DNA from: Tubiluchus corallicola | Taxonomy: Eukaryota; Priapulida; Priapulimorpha; Priapulimorphida; Tubiluchidae | NCBI GenBank assembly: GCA_030141605.1 | Contig: JAQGDQ010000001.1 | Location: 2,886,501 to 2,950,500, forward strand | DNA length: 64,000 bases | Direction: 5' to 3' | Part shown: positions 1 through 13,357 of the stretch, piece by piece | Layout: each line of letters begins with the position of its first letter | Numbering within the stretch: position 1 is the first letter of the stretch | The notes under the pieces: generated by a model | What the model saw: the letters and a program-made list of their open reading frames with translations, nothing else | Told to the model about the DNA's origin: nothing | Database searches by the model: none | Translations under genes and position numbers: made by a program

Positions 1-41
1 TTCACTGATCAAAAAATTAATTTTTAATTCATTTGAAATTA

Positions 42-680
42 CATACCTGTCAACCTGTTATTAGCATTGCCCTTATATAGGGTCTTGCTAAACCTTATAA
101 GACAGCACGGGACCTTACCGAATCTGAAAATATGTTAATTTGCTGGGAGCCAACAGAAACAGACCAGTCACAAGATCGCATATCAGTCCACACAACAACA
201 AATGGCTCTTCAGGTCGTAAAACCCGGACGCTCGCACTTTCGCATTTTTCCTACATGGAACACAAAACGAGTAGTCGGAGCCTTCTGACGAGGCTTTCAC
301 CCATCCAGCGTATGCTCCACCACAAAACTTTGGGCTCTCCCATTCTTTTAAATGACGTCCAGTTTTTTGCTTTTTCGCCGGAGGAACACGTTCGCTTGCC
401 GTGTTTTTTTTCATGAATGAAATAGTGGAAGTGGTGAACCGGATGTTAAAAATTATTAGCTGAGTGTGCGCAATGACAACGTTTGAACGGAAGTAAGATC
501 GTCTGCATGAAAGTACCAATCGAAAAGGGAATATTTGATGCTATTATTTTCGCTGAGCAACATTTTGATTTTGCCGTATATTTTTCTTTTCGCCGTATGG
601 ATTTTTTTGCAAGCCGTATTGAGCCAAAAATGCATTTTTCCCGTACAGCAATACGGCCAAACCATATAGGTTGACAGTTC
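42..680 (-). mobile_element. Non-autonomous hAT-type DNA transposon with BED-finger-like ORF remnant
   Basis: An 8-bp direct repeat TGAAATTA lies at 34-41 and again at 681-688, fitting a hAT target-site duplication. Just inside are inverted ends sharing CTGTCAACCT (48-57 and, inverted, 668-677), offset by about 2 bp. On the minus strand from about 413 down to 200 is an ORF starting MKKNTASERVPPAKKQK, followed by GWVKASSEG and FCVPCRKNAK. This basic region plus one Cys-x2-Cys pair resembles the N-terminal BED-type finger of hAT transposases. No catalytic domain remains. The element is inferred to be a short deleted derivative; the superfamily call rests on the 8-bp duplication and the finger-like ORF. 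Confidence 0.55.
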
Positions 681-1455
681 TGAAATTAGCATAATTGTTT
701 TGGTGATGCAGTTATGCTCAAACACTATTATGCTATGTTGACTGTTGAATTTTAGGAATTTCAAAATTTTTGTCTATTTTTCCAGAAACGTTTTAAACCA
801 CCCCTTCCTGTTTTCTAGAGATGCCCAGCAAGTCTTCTTTTGCCCACTTTGAGAGAATTTTTAATTAACAATATAACTGATTATTGTATTTATATATGAC
901 TTTATTTTGTGCTCACACATGAGAACATCTGGCTACATTATTTTCTTTTAAACCAAATTCATTTTCTTGTTCACTGTAGGTATATGCTGTGAAACTGTAA
1001 AGTGAAATTTTATCTCTTGAAATGAAAAAACTTGCAGCAAGATTTATTTACAGTAAATGTTAGGACATCAGCCTTACATTGCATAAAAAGTTATATTACA
1101 TTAAAAATACTGAGACGACTCTAAGTCTTACAAAGGAACTACAATTCGGCATATCTACATGTGAATTGGATACCAGTAAACATAAAGTAGCTTATTACAG
1201 ACGATCGGCATAATACACACTGAACAAAACAAGTTTCAACTCAAATTGACCTAAAAATTAAGCTATTTTTGCATCCCAGTTTTACAACTGTTTAAAAGAT
1301 AAGGTACTGAGTTTCTAAAATCTCACTTGTTTCTTCCAAACAATGTATTCCATGTGAAAGGTATAATATTATAACGTAAGGGGCTCTCTTCTGCACGCAT
1401 TCACTATATACAGTTCTATATGATGTATACTTATACTGTTTGCTGTTTTTTACAG

Positions 1456-1635
1456 TATAGCATAGATTACCGTGGATCACCTCACATTGCACACAGGTGG
1501 CGCCATCAGTCTCCAATGAATGTGAGCAGCAATGGTGATGACTGTGCATCATCAGACATGAGTGGCATTCTGCGTAGTGCGTCTGCACAAAAAGGCCTGC
1601 ACAGCTTGTCGAATTACACAGATGCGACACAATGA
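1456..1635 (+). CDS. Possible terminal coding exon of an unidentified plus-strand gene
   Basis: A pyrimidine-rich tract ending TTTTTTACAG closes at 1455. It is followed by an open frame in phase 0 (YSIDYRGSPHIAHRWRHQSP and on) that ends with TGA at 1633-1635, giving 59 residues. The peptide is Ser/Asn-rich and hydrophilic, like a cytoplasmic tail. A canonical AATAAA polyadenylation signal follows at 1869-1874. I do not recognise the protein, and upstream exons would lie outside the window. It could be chance; the minus strand is also open over much of this stretch. Confidence 0.35.
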   Translation, partial: YSIDYRGSPHIAHRWRHQSPMNVSSNGDDCASSDMSGILRSASAQKGLHSLSNYTDATQ

Positions 1636-1639
1636 CAAC

Positions 1640-3270
1640 GACTGGACCTGCGAGAGGACGCGATGAGCGAGCTTGTGTGAAAACTAAGCCAGCGTTCATT
1701 ATTCATTTTCCCCTCTTGTAGGTTTACAATGGATCTTTGTTTGCCTAAGTATTATGGCCAGTGTTTATTTGCCTAATTTAATTGTTTTATTGTGTGTGAA
1801 GAATTTCAACCAATAACTGCATACATTTTTAGATGTCGCAGAAATTTCATTTTATTACGCTAAAAGTCAATAAAGTCTTTTCAATTTCATTAATTTTGAC
1901 AGTTTTGCCACAGATCTATTGTTTATTATAGTTTTTATATTTTATTCAGTCCTAGTAGTGATACTACATTATGCATTCCTCTTGCTTTTATTATCTACTA
2001 CAGAAAAATTTAATGTTTTTATGGCCTTGAAAAACACCTCCCACAACTACTCTTGCTTTTAGCCACTCTGTGCATATTTTGTGCTTTATATAATATGTTA
2101 TATTGTAATAAATATGCATATATATTATGTAATTATATATTTGTAATTTTTCCTTTATAGACAAACATAATTCCCGTGTAGACTGCCTTAATGCACGTTA
2201 TTTTATGTGCAATTTACATAAACCTATTGCACATAAATGTCTTCCAAGAGCTACCTGTACTGTTTATTAGACTTCTTTGCTCCTCAAAATTACTAGTTTC
2301 TTTGCATAAATTTGCATTTCTATTTTTGCAAATGTAAATGCTATTAGTTTGCTGTATTTTGAATGTATTTCATTCTCCCAGAAGAATGCTTGATAGCAAT
2401 TTAATCACTATAATCACAATTTGGAATAGTCAGAATGCTGTTCAGTTCCTGTAACCAAATAAAGAAATTTCTTTTGTGTTAGAAGACCCACGATTTTATT
2501 TTACCGTATGTTAAAGAATGTTTCATGTTGTCTAGATTAGGTCTGGTTGCCATAGTTAAGATTAGTCCAGCTGTGTAATTACTACAACTTTTTCAAAATC
2601 ATTCCGGTTTATTTTGAAGCATTCCTATTCTTTGCAGCATTCCTTCTCTTTTTTGTATGAACTATTCATTAAATTTTGTTACAGAAATATTTTTGCAGTT
2701 TGTAAGCTGTTGAAAAATCATTCTACTATGGTATCACTTTTCTGTCTGTCAGTTGCATGTTAGTACGTATACAGTAAAGTTTTCATTGCATAATACAAAC
2801 TGAGTCAAGTTGATTGTGCTTACAAGTGCTATAAACTTATCCAAATTTTTCCCATACATTGCACAGTTCATTTTCATTGTTTTGCAGAGCACAGTTTTTT
2901 CAGTAATCTCACTACTTTTAATTCCAACAACTTAAGTAATATTTCGGGAAATGACTACAGGGCATTTCAGGTATAGTTTACATGGTTTCATTTTGAGGTG
3001 AATATAAAAATATTTACAGTATTCAATTTGCTGTACACATTGTTAAGTTGTGAAACTAGTTTATTTACATTGTGTATAATGTAAGCTTACCTCCTGTAAT
3101 GTAGTTAGCTATGCTAAATAAAATTATTGTTTTTACAAATTATTGTTTTTATTATGTTGTGCAAAGTACAGTATATAGTTATGCATACGTAACATGAACT
3201 ATGAATTTTATTTCACACATCAAAATACAATATTGTACACATAAATAAACAATAAACAAAATGATTTGAG
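1640..3270. other. Long AT-rich non-coding stretch
   Basis: No convincing exon or transposon protein was found. The stretch holds several AATAAA signals (for example 1869-1874 and one near 2459) and could include the 3' untranslated region of the putative exon ending at 1635. Otherwise I see nothing specific. Confidence 0.5.
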
Positions 3271-3274
3271 TAGT

Positions 3275-3320
3275 GTGAGGTGAGTGTACGACCATACGGT
3301 CATTAACACACTCACCTTAC
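3275..3320. repeat. Perfectly placed long stem-loop
   Basis: Arms at 3275-3287 and 3308-3320 pair over 13 bp with one G-T wobble (GGTGAGTGT against ACACTCACC at the core). A second short stem GACC/GGTC lies inside the loop. It sits just downstream, in the minus sense, of the LINE coding remnant, so it may belong to that element's 3' end. Confidence 0.45.
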
Positions 3321-3387
3321 TTAAATGAAAATAAAAAAATTATTAAAGTTATGCGTGCTTTTGTAGATGACTCAATGAAATTGATGT

Positions 3388-3521
3388 AATAAAGTAAATG
3401 ATGTGATAATAGCAAGAAAACAATATGGAATTACGATTTTGATAGAAATATTGAAATAAAGTAAATGATGTAATAATAGCAAGGAAAATATAATATGTAA
3501 TCATGACTTGATATAGGCTGC
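3388..3521. repeat. Two tandem copies of a ~67-bp unit
   Basis: The phrase AATAAAGTAAATGATGT followed by AATAGCAAG recurs at 3388 and 3455. The flanking sequence is diverged but alignable. It lies between the LINE coding remnant and the stem-loop, probably in the LINE 3' tail. Confidence 0.5.
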
Positions 3522-3659
3522 GATGAATGAATAATTTCATTTAAATTGATTTATATCTTTTACCAATAAAGTAACAAAGGTCGTAATGGTACCTATTAGT
3601 AAAAGAAAAACATTAGTGCAAAAAGACACACGTGCACAAAAAGAGAAAAAAGCTCTGGT

Positions 3660-4290
3660 TTTCTACGCCAATGAATATTTACTAAGTAAAAATATCTTAT
3701 ATTGTTTGGTAGCTATTTGTAAAGGAGAGGAAATGATTGTATTGGGTACACTATTCCACAAAATAACTCCACTGTGCTGTAAGGTATTTAAGCCATAAGC
3801 TGTGTTAAATCGTTTTTGAAAATAGTGTCCCATACTTGAAGACCTAGTATAGTGAGAGTGAACATCTTTGATTAAGGTAAAGTAGTTAGTATATAATTCA
3901 GGCAACTGCCGGTTATTATACTTTATACATAAATTTAAATAATTCAAGATTATAAATATCTTCTATTTTCAGTAAACTAAGGTGTATGTACGATGGTGTT
4001 GTATGGTCTCTGTAATTGGCGAAAGTCATGTATTTAACTATTTTATTCTGAACTGTTATTAGTGGTTGTAATAAGTATTTTTTTGTTTGCCACCATGACA
4101 ACACACAGTATTGGAGGTACGGATAGACTAATGCATGGTAGATCATTTTCAAAATAGGCAAATTAATAAAATGTCTTAACTTTGCAAAAATACCAGCTGT
4201 CTTGTTTAGTTTTGTTGCTGTTGAGGAAATATGGGTAGACCACTTCATATTATTGTAAATATGCAACCCAAGGTATTTTATACTTTTTTA
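3660..4290 (-). mobile_element. Decayed LINE (CR1/Jockey-like) reverse transcriptase, C-terminal part
   Basis: Minus-strand translation gives KYLGLHIYNNMKWSTHIS, then the post-RT region with YHALVYPYLQYCVLSW, KYLLQPLITVQNKIVK and, after a shift of frame near 3930, NRQLPELYTNYF and GVILWNSVPNTI. These are the usual landmarks of the segment after the YADD block in non-LTR retrotransposons. The frame is interrupted and the palm catalytic motifs are absent, so this is a 5'-truncated dead copy. Clade assignment is uncertain. Confidence 0.8.
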
Positions 4291-4812
4291 AATAAGCAAT
4301 AGTACTAGAATTTCTATATTCCAGAATATTTGTTGCCATTATTAAACCAAATGTAATGAAACCTATGAATTTTGTTAAATAATACTGCACTTAAAATACA
4401 GCTGCTGTTTTTTTCATATTTTGCTTGTGAATAGGAAAACTGCAAAATAATATAACTGCATACAATTAGTATATTAAATCTGTTATTCTCATTGCATCAA
4501 TTAAACTAGAAATAACATGATTTTTTAACCTAATAAGCATCTTGCAGATTATTATTAAACTGCATAATAGGTGCCACACACAAACCTGATTTTCTGCTAC
4601 AAAACAAAAAATTCTACAAAAACTTTGCCATTGCTAAATTTGCAGACACCAAAATTCGTAAACTAAGTAATATGCATATATGTGGTACAAACTAAACGAG
4701 CACTTTATAATGTAAACTCTCAGAAGTAAAATAAATCTGAATGACAAAAATTCAACGTAGTTCACTGAACACTATATACATTCAAAAATAAAAATTTCAC
4801 TTTAAAATTACA

Positions 4813-7800
4813 TCATAATAACAGCTCCTCTAATTCTTTGCGTAAATCAGCTTCTGTGTAGATTTTATCCAGCTGATTCTTTTCTAGTTGCTTTCCACTC
4901 GCCTGGTCTGCCTTTAACTTTTCAATCTGTTCTAATTTCTGCAAAAATGGCAACCTGAATCAATACTTTTAATTCTTTAATTAATCAAAAGTTACAATTC
5001 GCAAGTCCATTGACTTAATCAGTATTTAAGTATTTGGGTTGTTGTATAACACATTTGGTCACAAAACATTTGAGCAACAACAAAAAATAATGTTTTCCTA
5101 ATTTTTTATTTTTGCTTATTAAATTTTCAATGGCTCATTATATTTCCTAACTATCGTAATATATGATATAACAATTAAAATCCAGTTAAGTGACTTGGAC
5201 TTTCTGGCTTGTAACCGTAGTTCAGTATTTTATGTGTAGCTTTAAAAATGAATGAAGCAGAAGAAGATAGTGCCAGTTCACATTAGCATTTTATTAAAAT
5301 ACAACAGTAGTTTGTTTCAAAAATATATAGTGCATCACAAAAACAGTAAATAACAGAAATGTGCATCATAAAAAAATCGATTCAAACCAAATTTTAGTGT
5401 TGGCAAAACTAGCGCAGCAATTTAACAAGTATTATATGACATTCGATGAACACTTGGTGTGCTTTAGAAGAAACTGATGTAGAAACTGTTGTTTAGTTCA
5501 TTATTTGCCTAAAACTAGTTGGAAACTCTAACACCACTAGATAGATCTATTACCAAGTCAATTAAATGGTGCATGTTTATCAATATCAAGATCACCAATA
5601 AGTATTTTTGCTACATATGTTGCAAAATATAATGCATGATAATATTATGTATTCCGCAGCAGTGTTTTTACATAGACTAAATTAGTTATATACTATATAT
5701 GCCTGCAGTTGTTTCCAGTTTTACATGACTGTACTCAAGAAAATAGTTATTTCTTTTTTAACAAAAACTTTATATGTTTTAAAAGTTACGTGGTAATTGG
5801 ACAATGGACGAGGATTCACACAGTAATTTTAGACTATTATAGGCAGCGTGAAAAAACATAGGTAGCACAAAATAGAAATCACGTTGGAAGTAACTTGTGC
5901 ATCGGTGCTGGCACCTAAATGTCTCTCACCCAAGCAAGCCAGGACTCAAGTACCTGGTGCCTAAATTTCCTCCTCCCAAATGGCTTCTCCTGTTAAGATG
6001 ATTATTTGTGACAATTTTGTAGTTTTTAAGCACCATCAAAAATATAAAATGAATAAAAACAGCTAGAAGTGTGAATAATTTCTAAACTTTTCTTAAAACA
6101 AAAGCTGGGCAGACAATCTGAACAATTACTGAAGTCCAGTTGCAGGAAAAAATATTCAAGGGACTTTGAAAAAACATCATGTTTTTAGGATGTTATACTG
6201 GTTAATTGCAAACAGGGAGTTAACAGGAGGTAACTGTACAATCACAAGCTCAAACGAGTTTTGAAACTCATTATAGAGCTACTCCGTTCGTACTTAAAAG
6301 CCAAATCCATCGTGGACCATCACGACTCAAGTGCATTACATAACACCAAAAATGCAAACAGATGTAAGTGCACAAATAACTACTTGTTTGAACATAAAAA
6401 TTTACAATAAAACAAACAGACCTTTTTGATATTCTTGGCACGTTTGTCAACATCTTGAACAGCAGCTTTGTGCTGAGTACGTGGCATTTCATGCAGTGTA
6501 AAAGCCGACTGTTTACCCTGAGCTCCAGGAGGCCTGTAGGGCTGTGATTTTTCTAGAAATTTAAAATGAACACCTTTTCAATAATGTATGTGTATGAACA
6601 CAAATTTAATTTCATTTAATTTAATGGAAAAGCTAAAATGCAGTGAATTATTTAAATTGTCACTTAAATGAATTAAAATTTTGTTAAGCTAGTTAGAAAC
6701 TAGAACCGTTAGCCACTATTCAGTGGCTAACACAATAGATTTGTTAGTGAATTTTGGCTGTAAAATAAATACTGGAAATGCATACCATTAGGGTGACTAA
6801 ATAAAATATATGCCAAAATTAGATTTGAAAAAGATACGGTACACATTTTATCACAAACATAGAGCTTCTATGAGCTAATTTGGCATTTTCCTCATTTCTG
6901 AATAATTTAAATTATAAAATATTATGCTGCATGTCTGTATTATAAGGCCTATATAGTTAGTATAGTCTACCAGGCACAATAAGTAGAAAAAATTCTGAAT
7001 CCACTAAAACAGTAGTATTCTTACCAAGTGGTGGGGCAGTGGCCACTGAAGGAACAGCTTTGTAGGAAATTTCTTTCTCATTATATATTCCTTTTGCAGC
7101 TGGCTGCCAGAAAACCTGAAATATTTTATAAGTGAAGTTTCATTTGATAATAACGTCTCAACAAAACTCACCAAACCACATTTTGACAAATTTTTCATGA
7201 ATTACCATCATCTGCACTTTCATTTTTTCAATTGAAATGAATATAATGATATGTACCTCAAACAACTCTTGATCATTTGGTACTGGTGCCTGATGTACAA
7301 GACTTCCTGTATAATGATATATTTTATAGCCATTTCCAACACGTAACCTTGGTGATGTTGTTGCTGTAACAATGTACTCACCATCAGGTGACCACTGGAA
7401 AGAAAATAAATAAAAAATGATGGCTCTCCTAAAAAGTTGCAAAACTACAAAGACCTATTTTACAAAGATTATAATCTATAACTGCTGCATAATCACTCGC
7501 AATTTTTAAAAATTTACAATCTGTCAGACAATGCAAACTTTTTGCCGATCTTTGTTGTGATGGCAAGATAGTCTGATTAGGTCAAAGACCTTTTGCAACA
7601 TGTAGTCTTTATTCATCTTTACTCATTTATTATATGTTTTTCTTTGCAGCTACAAGAAAAATCAAGAATTCTCTTCACTAGCTATGAGAACTAGAAACGA
7701 GAACGAGTCTAGCCTCAAAAGCAAAATTAAAAATAACTTACTTCTCAACAATATGCAAATTCACACAACACAAATTACCTGTAAATCTGTCGTATCAGGA

Positions 7801-10800
7801 GCTTTTGGATTACTAATCAATTGCCTTTTCCTCAAGTCCCAAAACTCAATGTTTCCTTGAAGATTGCCAAACCCACCAAGAACTAACAGTACAATGCGAT
7901 GAAGAAAATAAAGTAATAAAATATTCATCAGTTTTAAATAGAAGAAACAATAATCAAATATTACTGTTGTTTGAAATCATAATGTATTTCGAAGTTAAGT
8001 AATCCAATTTTGCTGTGTATTTTTCAAATTCGCTTAAGAAAGAGTTGAAAATAGCCAATGATGTCTCAATAAGTTTCATTTACTTAGCTCAATTAATCTA
8101 TATATTAAAATAAATCTAAAACCTAATTTCAAATATTTGCTCACTTGGGCACTTCAGTACCCAACTCTCTTTCAATGGAAAGCAAAGCAACCAACACAAA
8201 CTATCCTCGCTCATTGTAGAATGAAGGTAGAACTTTATCTGTTTCAGCCGACTAAAGGATCGTTCAGCAACTGTGCTAGTTGTTGATAAGATCAGAAAAA
8301 TGTGGTACAATTTGGACACGCTACGGATAAATGGAACATACGTCACTGGCGATAATAAATATGAGTACATTGTTGATGGTCACTTTCTCGAAACTTAAGG
8401 CAGGTTGTTCAAATAATGTAATTGTTCCAGAAAATTCTTACAATGCCATGCGATAAAAAAAACAAACAAAAAAGATTAAAGATTAAAGAAAAGATTTTAA
8501 CGCACAACTACCGAATTTAAAAAATTGTTGTAAATGCGCCAATTTTAAAAAATGTTCTCAGAGGAGCGGTTGCTCCCCTTGCTCCCTTATCAGCTACGCC
8601 ACTTGTGACATTATCAGATCATGTCCAGATCTTGCTTATTGTTATTCAAATATCATGCATGTATTGTAAAACACATAAACAAAAAAAGGATATTATTGCC
8701 AAATGGACTGTAGTAGACACTGTTTCTTGGTCCCATTCCAAACTCAAATATTGGCTCACATTTGGTGTTGAAAAGTGTAGCTTTTGCAGGCATGACTAAC
8801 AAGTAATGTTAAGGCTTGTAACAGGCCTTTAGAGAAAGTTTAAAAAACATTTTGCAACCTGCAACAATGAAAAAATTATATACTTCCCCATAAAAATTAT
8901 GAAGTACTATCAAGAATCCTAGATACATATCACATATGCTTAAGTTTGTTAACTCGTGTCATGCACTAAAATGGCTTTATTAAACTGAATTGTAAACGTT
9001 ACATATATTCCACAAATTCTTAAAACACTGGATGACTTACAAAAGATACTCAACTCGATGGCCTTGGTGAAAAATAAACTTACCTAGAAGTGTAAACAAA
9101 TTGAATACATGATCAAGAAATACAGCAAGATCATTAAAAAAACCAAGAAAATTAAATGGACTGCTGATATGATTCTACAATAGCAATGATATAAATTAAA
9201 AACATAATTTCATAATTTAGTTCTGCTATGTTGGTCATGCTAGAAATTTCTGAGCCTTACGCTTTTTTCGAAAATGCTCTTATTGCAACTAAATTCACTA
9301 CATATTCCTATAGTTTTATAGCAGCCAATTGCAAATCTTGCAGAGACTTAGACTTTTTCCAAAAATAATGTTAATGCAGCTATCTTGAATTCAAAATGGC
9401 AGATTGAAAATCTGACTTCGTCAGTCTACACAGAATTAGTTGTAGTATATTCCTATATGATCCATTGCATTTTCGCGGAGCCTCGGGTTTTTTGTGAAAA
9501 TGATGTTATTGCCACCAACTTGAGTTTAAAATAGCGGATCGAAAATGACGAGCAAAAATAAATTAATTATTGAATATGGTAAAATAAAACACTGATAAAA
9601 AACCAGCATTCCTGTAAAGTTTCATGATGATCCATCATGGATTGATGTAGTTCTAAGATTTTTTTTGAAAATGATGTTATTACCACTATCTTGAACTCAT
9701 AATCTGTCAATCAATGCAGAATTATATATATATAATTATACATATTATATATCGCTGTGAAGTTTCATGATGATCTATTGCAAATTCGCAGAACTTTGGC
9801 TTTTTTCAAAATGTCATTCTCCCAACAATAGCAATATCCAGGTGAGTAGCGATTTGAGGCCAGCTTTAACAAAATGAAGAATTGCTGTTTGGCTGCTGCT
9901 AATTTGGAACTTGCTGCAAAAGACTATGAATACATCTAATGGAAAGATAACAACTTTTGAGCCAAACTATGGAAACGTATATTTCGCAATTAATGAAATA
10001 AGTATCTTCCCCAAATTGCTAACAAGGACAAAAATTTAGCAAATTAACAGCAGCCTCCAACAAAACAGAGAAAGCAAAACAGCTTGTTTTAAACTGACTG
10101 ACTACAAAAATTGGGCAACCAGTGGACACTGACCTACCAACAATTTTCAATATCAGTGGTAAAACAACTGAATCAATTTCTGCCACACAGATTTCTATCA
10201 CATAATAATACTGTAAAAAACTAAAGATCTCCACAGCAATAAACTAAAAGGCCGCTACAAAAACAGTGAAAAGGATACAGCCAAAAACAACACAGAAGTC
10301 CGTGCAGTTTGGATTCCACTCGACAGCATACACTGGGCCTTTTTTACCTAAAATATTCCGGAGAAACGTAACTAAAAAGTTCAGATATTTAACCTATCAA
10401 ACTGAATGTGATACAAATTAGTGCTTCCCAGGAATAAATAAATAATGTACTGGTAAGAATGAAAACCATGACCAACTGCAACAACAGAAAAATTACAATC
10501 GCATATAGTAAGATTATAATAAGTTTTTCACTTAGCTAAAATGAAAGGGTTAAATGCATACTTAACTGAATACTGTTGGAAGCGCCTGCGATATCTAAGT
10601 AAAAAAGGGTTTGCTCTCCATAGTAGGAAGTGTTGCTTTTATCTACATCCAATATTGCCATTACTAACATTGCTGTGCCTACAACGTATCTTAAAATTAG
10701 ATTTCGAGGTATTACAAAAAAGCTCAGTGCCAATTAATTTATCATTCTAACAGAAAATGCCATAAGAAATAAAAGATTTTTATTTATGTGTTTTTGAAAA

Positions 10801-11139
10801 ATGAACAACAAAAATACCATTTCTATTCCATGCCATGTTTACTCTGTCGGCCTTGAAGAAACTTTTGTTTGATATAATTGCCTGATGGCCTTCAAAGAAT
10901 GGATATTTGTACAGTCTGACAAATGAAGGCTGACCCTGTATAAAAATCAAACTTATTGCAATGCAAAACATCCACATGATGCATTTAATTATCTGATAAG
11001 TATCATTCAGTAAACTAAATCAGTCACTTTTTCCTGCAACCATGTCACCAAAACGATCTGCAAATAGAACAGCAACAGAGTAAGCACTACATAATTCATG
11101 AGCACTCTCTCTCTCCCTCTCCCCCCTCCCTCCCTCCCT

Positions 11140-11232
<93 letters not shown>

Positions 11233-13309
11233 TTTGCTTCCTCACGCCCTCCCGTCAAAAATTCGGCACATTATTAATTAGAACTCTGTTACTGAAATTC
11301 TGTACATTAATAGTATTTGAGCCTAATATACTAGTGCAGCTATTAGTAGCATTCTATAGATGGCTTAAGCAGTTGGAGTGATTGCTCAAACAAAGAGCTT
11401 GGTTGCAATAAAGTTTTTCAGCCTGGCAAAACAGTTGGAAAAATTGTATCTGCACTGGTGATATTTTTTAAATATTATGCCATGTGTGCAACCAGCTCAC
11501 CACCACACTGGTAGGTCGCTGGCGCGTCCGTCAACTGCACGTAGCACACAATTTTCTGTTTACTGTTTTATCTCGCTTAAACGTAACACCAGGGCAACCA
11601 GTGCACATTCTCCGATGCTGTTCAATGCTCAAGAAGCAGCCACTTTCAGTCGTAACTGTGTATCTATAGAAATGATGCCACAAAATGCCAGCAGAGATCG
11701 AGAATATCTATATCTGTATGTACATACAGTCCTGTCCAACCCATTCAATTATTCAGTTATTTGTAAAACCTCTCCAATAATAATGTGAAGATTTATCAAA
11801 TGACCACAACCTTTAATTATCATTGCTGTATTAACTACTCCAAATATACCTTAGAACCTGGCACGTAAGCTCCAATATAGTAAGGTGGGCTGTCGTTATA
11901 AGACAAACAAAAGCTGGTGACTTTCTGTATATGCATTCTTTTTTCTACCTTTTCTGCAAAAGTAAAACATAGATAATATTGCAAAAAATAACATCGAGTT
12001 CTTATTAAATGACTAATGCTGCAAAACGCAAAATGATTAAATCGTTGTTAAATAGAGACCTACCCAAACAAGCATCTGCGTAAATCTATGAACATGCTTT
12101 GCACTAGCACCTGACTCAAAAAAACATAACTCAAATCCAAACAGATCGAAAAACTCTTGAGTTAGGCAACGTTGACCATTTTCCAGTATAGACACTCTAA
12201 ACCCCACCTCCAAATGACAAGCCAAACAGAAGGCAGAAAGTCAACCCTTCTATACATAAATGACGAGATTTGATGACAATAAAGAATAACAAATTATGCA
12301 GTGAAACACGATTTTTTATGTTACAAAGGGACACATACACAACACCTACACACTTACGCCAACTGAGACTTTCCGAGAAAGATCTTCCCCAGTAGAGTGT
12401 TACTACGTACAGTAGTAGCCAACTGAGACTTTCCGGGAAAGATCAATCACGGAGAAAATAATTGGGGGGAGCGACTTGCAAGACATTAGAATTTTCTCGG
12501 AAGGCGACACTGTTTTTGAGTTGTACGAAACTTTTTATTTGTCTAGAGTATAAATTGCATTCTTGAATTAGGCGAAGCAAATTACGTTTATTTTGATTAA
12601 ATGGACAATTTTTTTTTGAATTCGGCGAAATTTTGAGTTACCTATTTTGAGTTAAGCTATGTTTTTTGTGAGAAAAACGAAGGATTTCATCCCTTTTGCT
12701 GAAATTCTAAGAGATAGGTGAAAACTTGAGTAATGCAATTTTGAGTTATGCGGAGTTTACTGTACTTCCTGCAAAGCTGCAAATTTGAGTAGCTGGAAGT
12801 TTTTTTTTGAGAGCACAACAATAAATAAGCTTTAGCACTTCAAGTAAGCTTAAATGTTCATTGTTAAAATGAGAAGATGCTTGATGCAAAGTCAGAAATT
12901 TGTTATACAATCAAGACAAGACACAAGTGTCAAAATTTCATCATCAGTGAAACTAAAAGTTGGTAAATGAAGCCTTATTAAGCAAGGGCTTACTACATAA
13001 AAACACTTACAAGCGCAGCTAAAGAAGCGATTGACTACAAATAACAGCAGTTCCACAAAAAAAAGTAAATAAAGATGCCATGAAGCCTGAAAGTAATGTA
13101 TAGGCAAGTGACAGTTTTCAGCTTCTTGACACAACATAACAAAACCAAGTACATGTCAAACTCAGCTTGCCCATAATTTAGGCCACATACCAAAATTCCC
13201 GTTTTCAAAAAAGTGAACCTCCTGGTTAGCCATTCGTCCACAAACTTTTTCATCCCCAGTCCACTGAGGCATCCTGCATTACAAAATCACAGAATTTTCA
13301 GGTTTACGA

Positions 13310-13357
<48 letters not shown>

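Noticed and set aside
1292-1699. 135-codon minus-strand frame rich in Cys and His
   Set aside because: Opposite strand of the more plausible plus-strand terminal exon; no splice or family support.
8660-8693. GT-AG alternative for EIF2A intron 10
   Set aside because: It would need a weak GTGTTTTAC donor and a TTAG acceptor and would give ILFLFMFLGG in place of the conserved MLVLGGFGN. The AT-AC reading fits better.
11020-11229. Arg-Glu dipeptide repeat protein
   Set aside because: Translation of the (CT)n microsatellite in an EIF2A intron.
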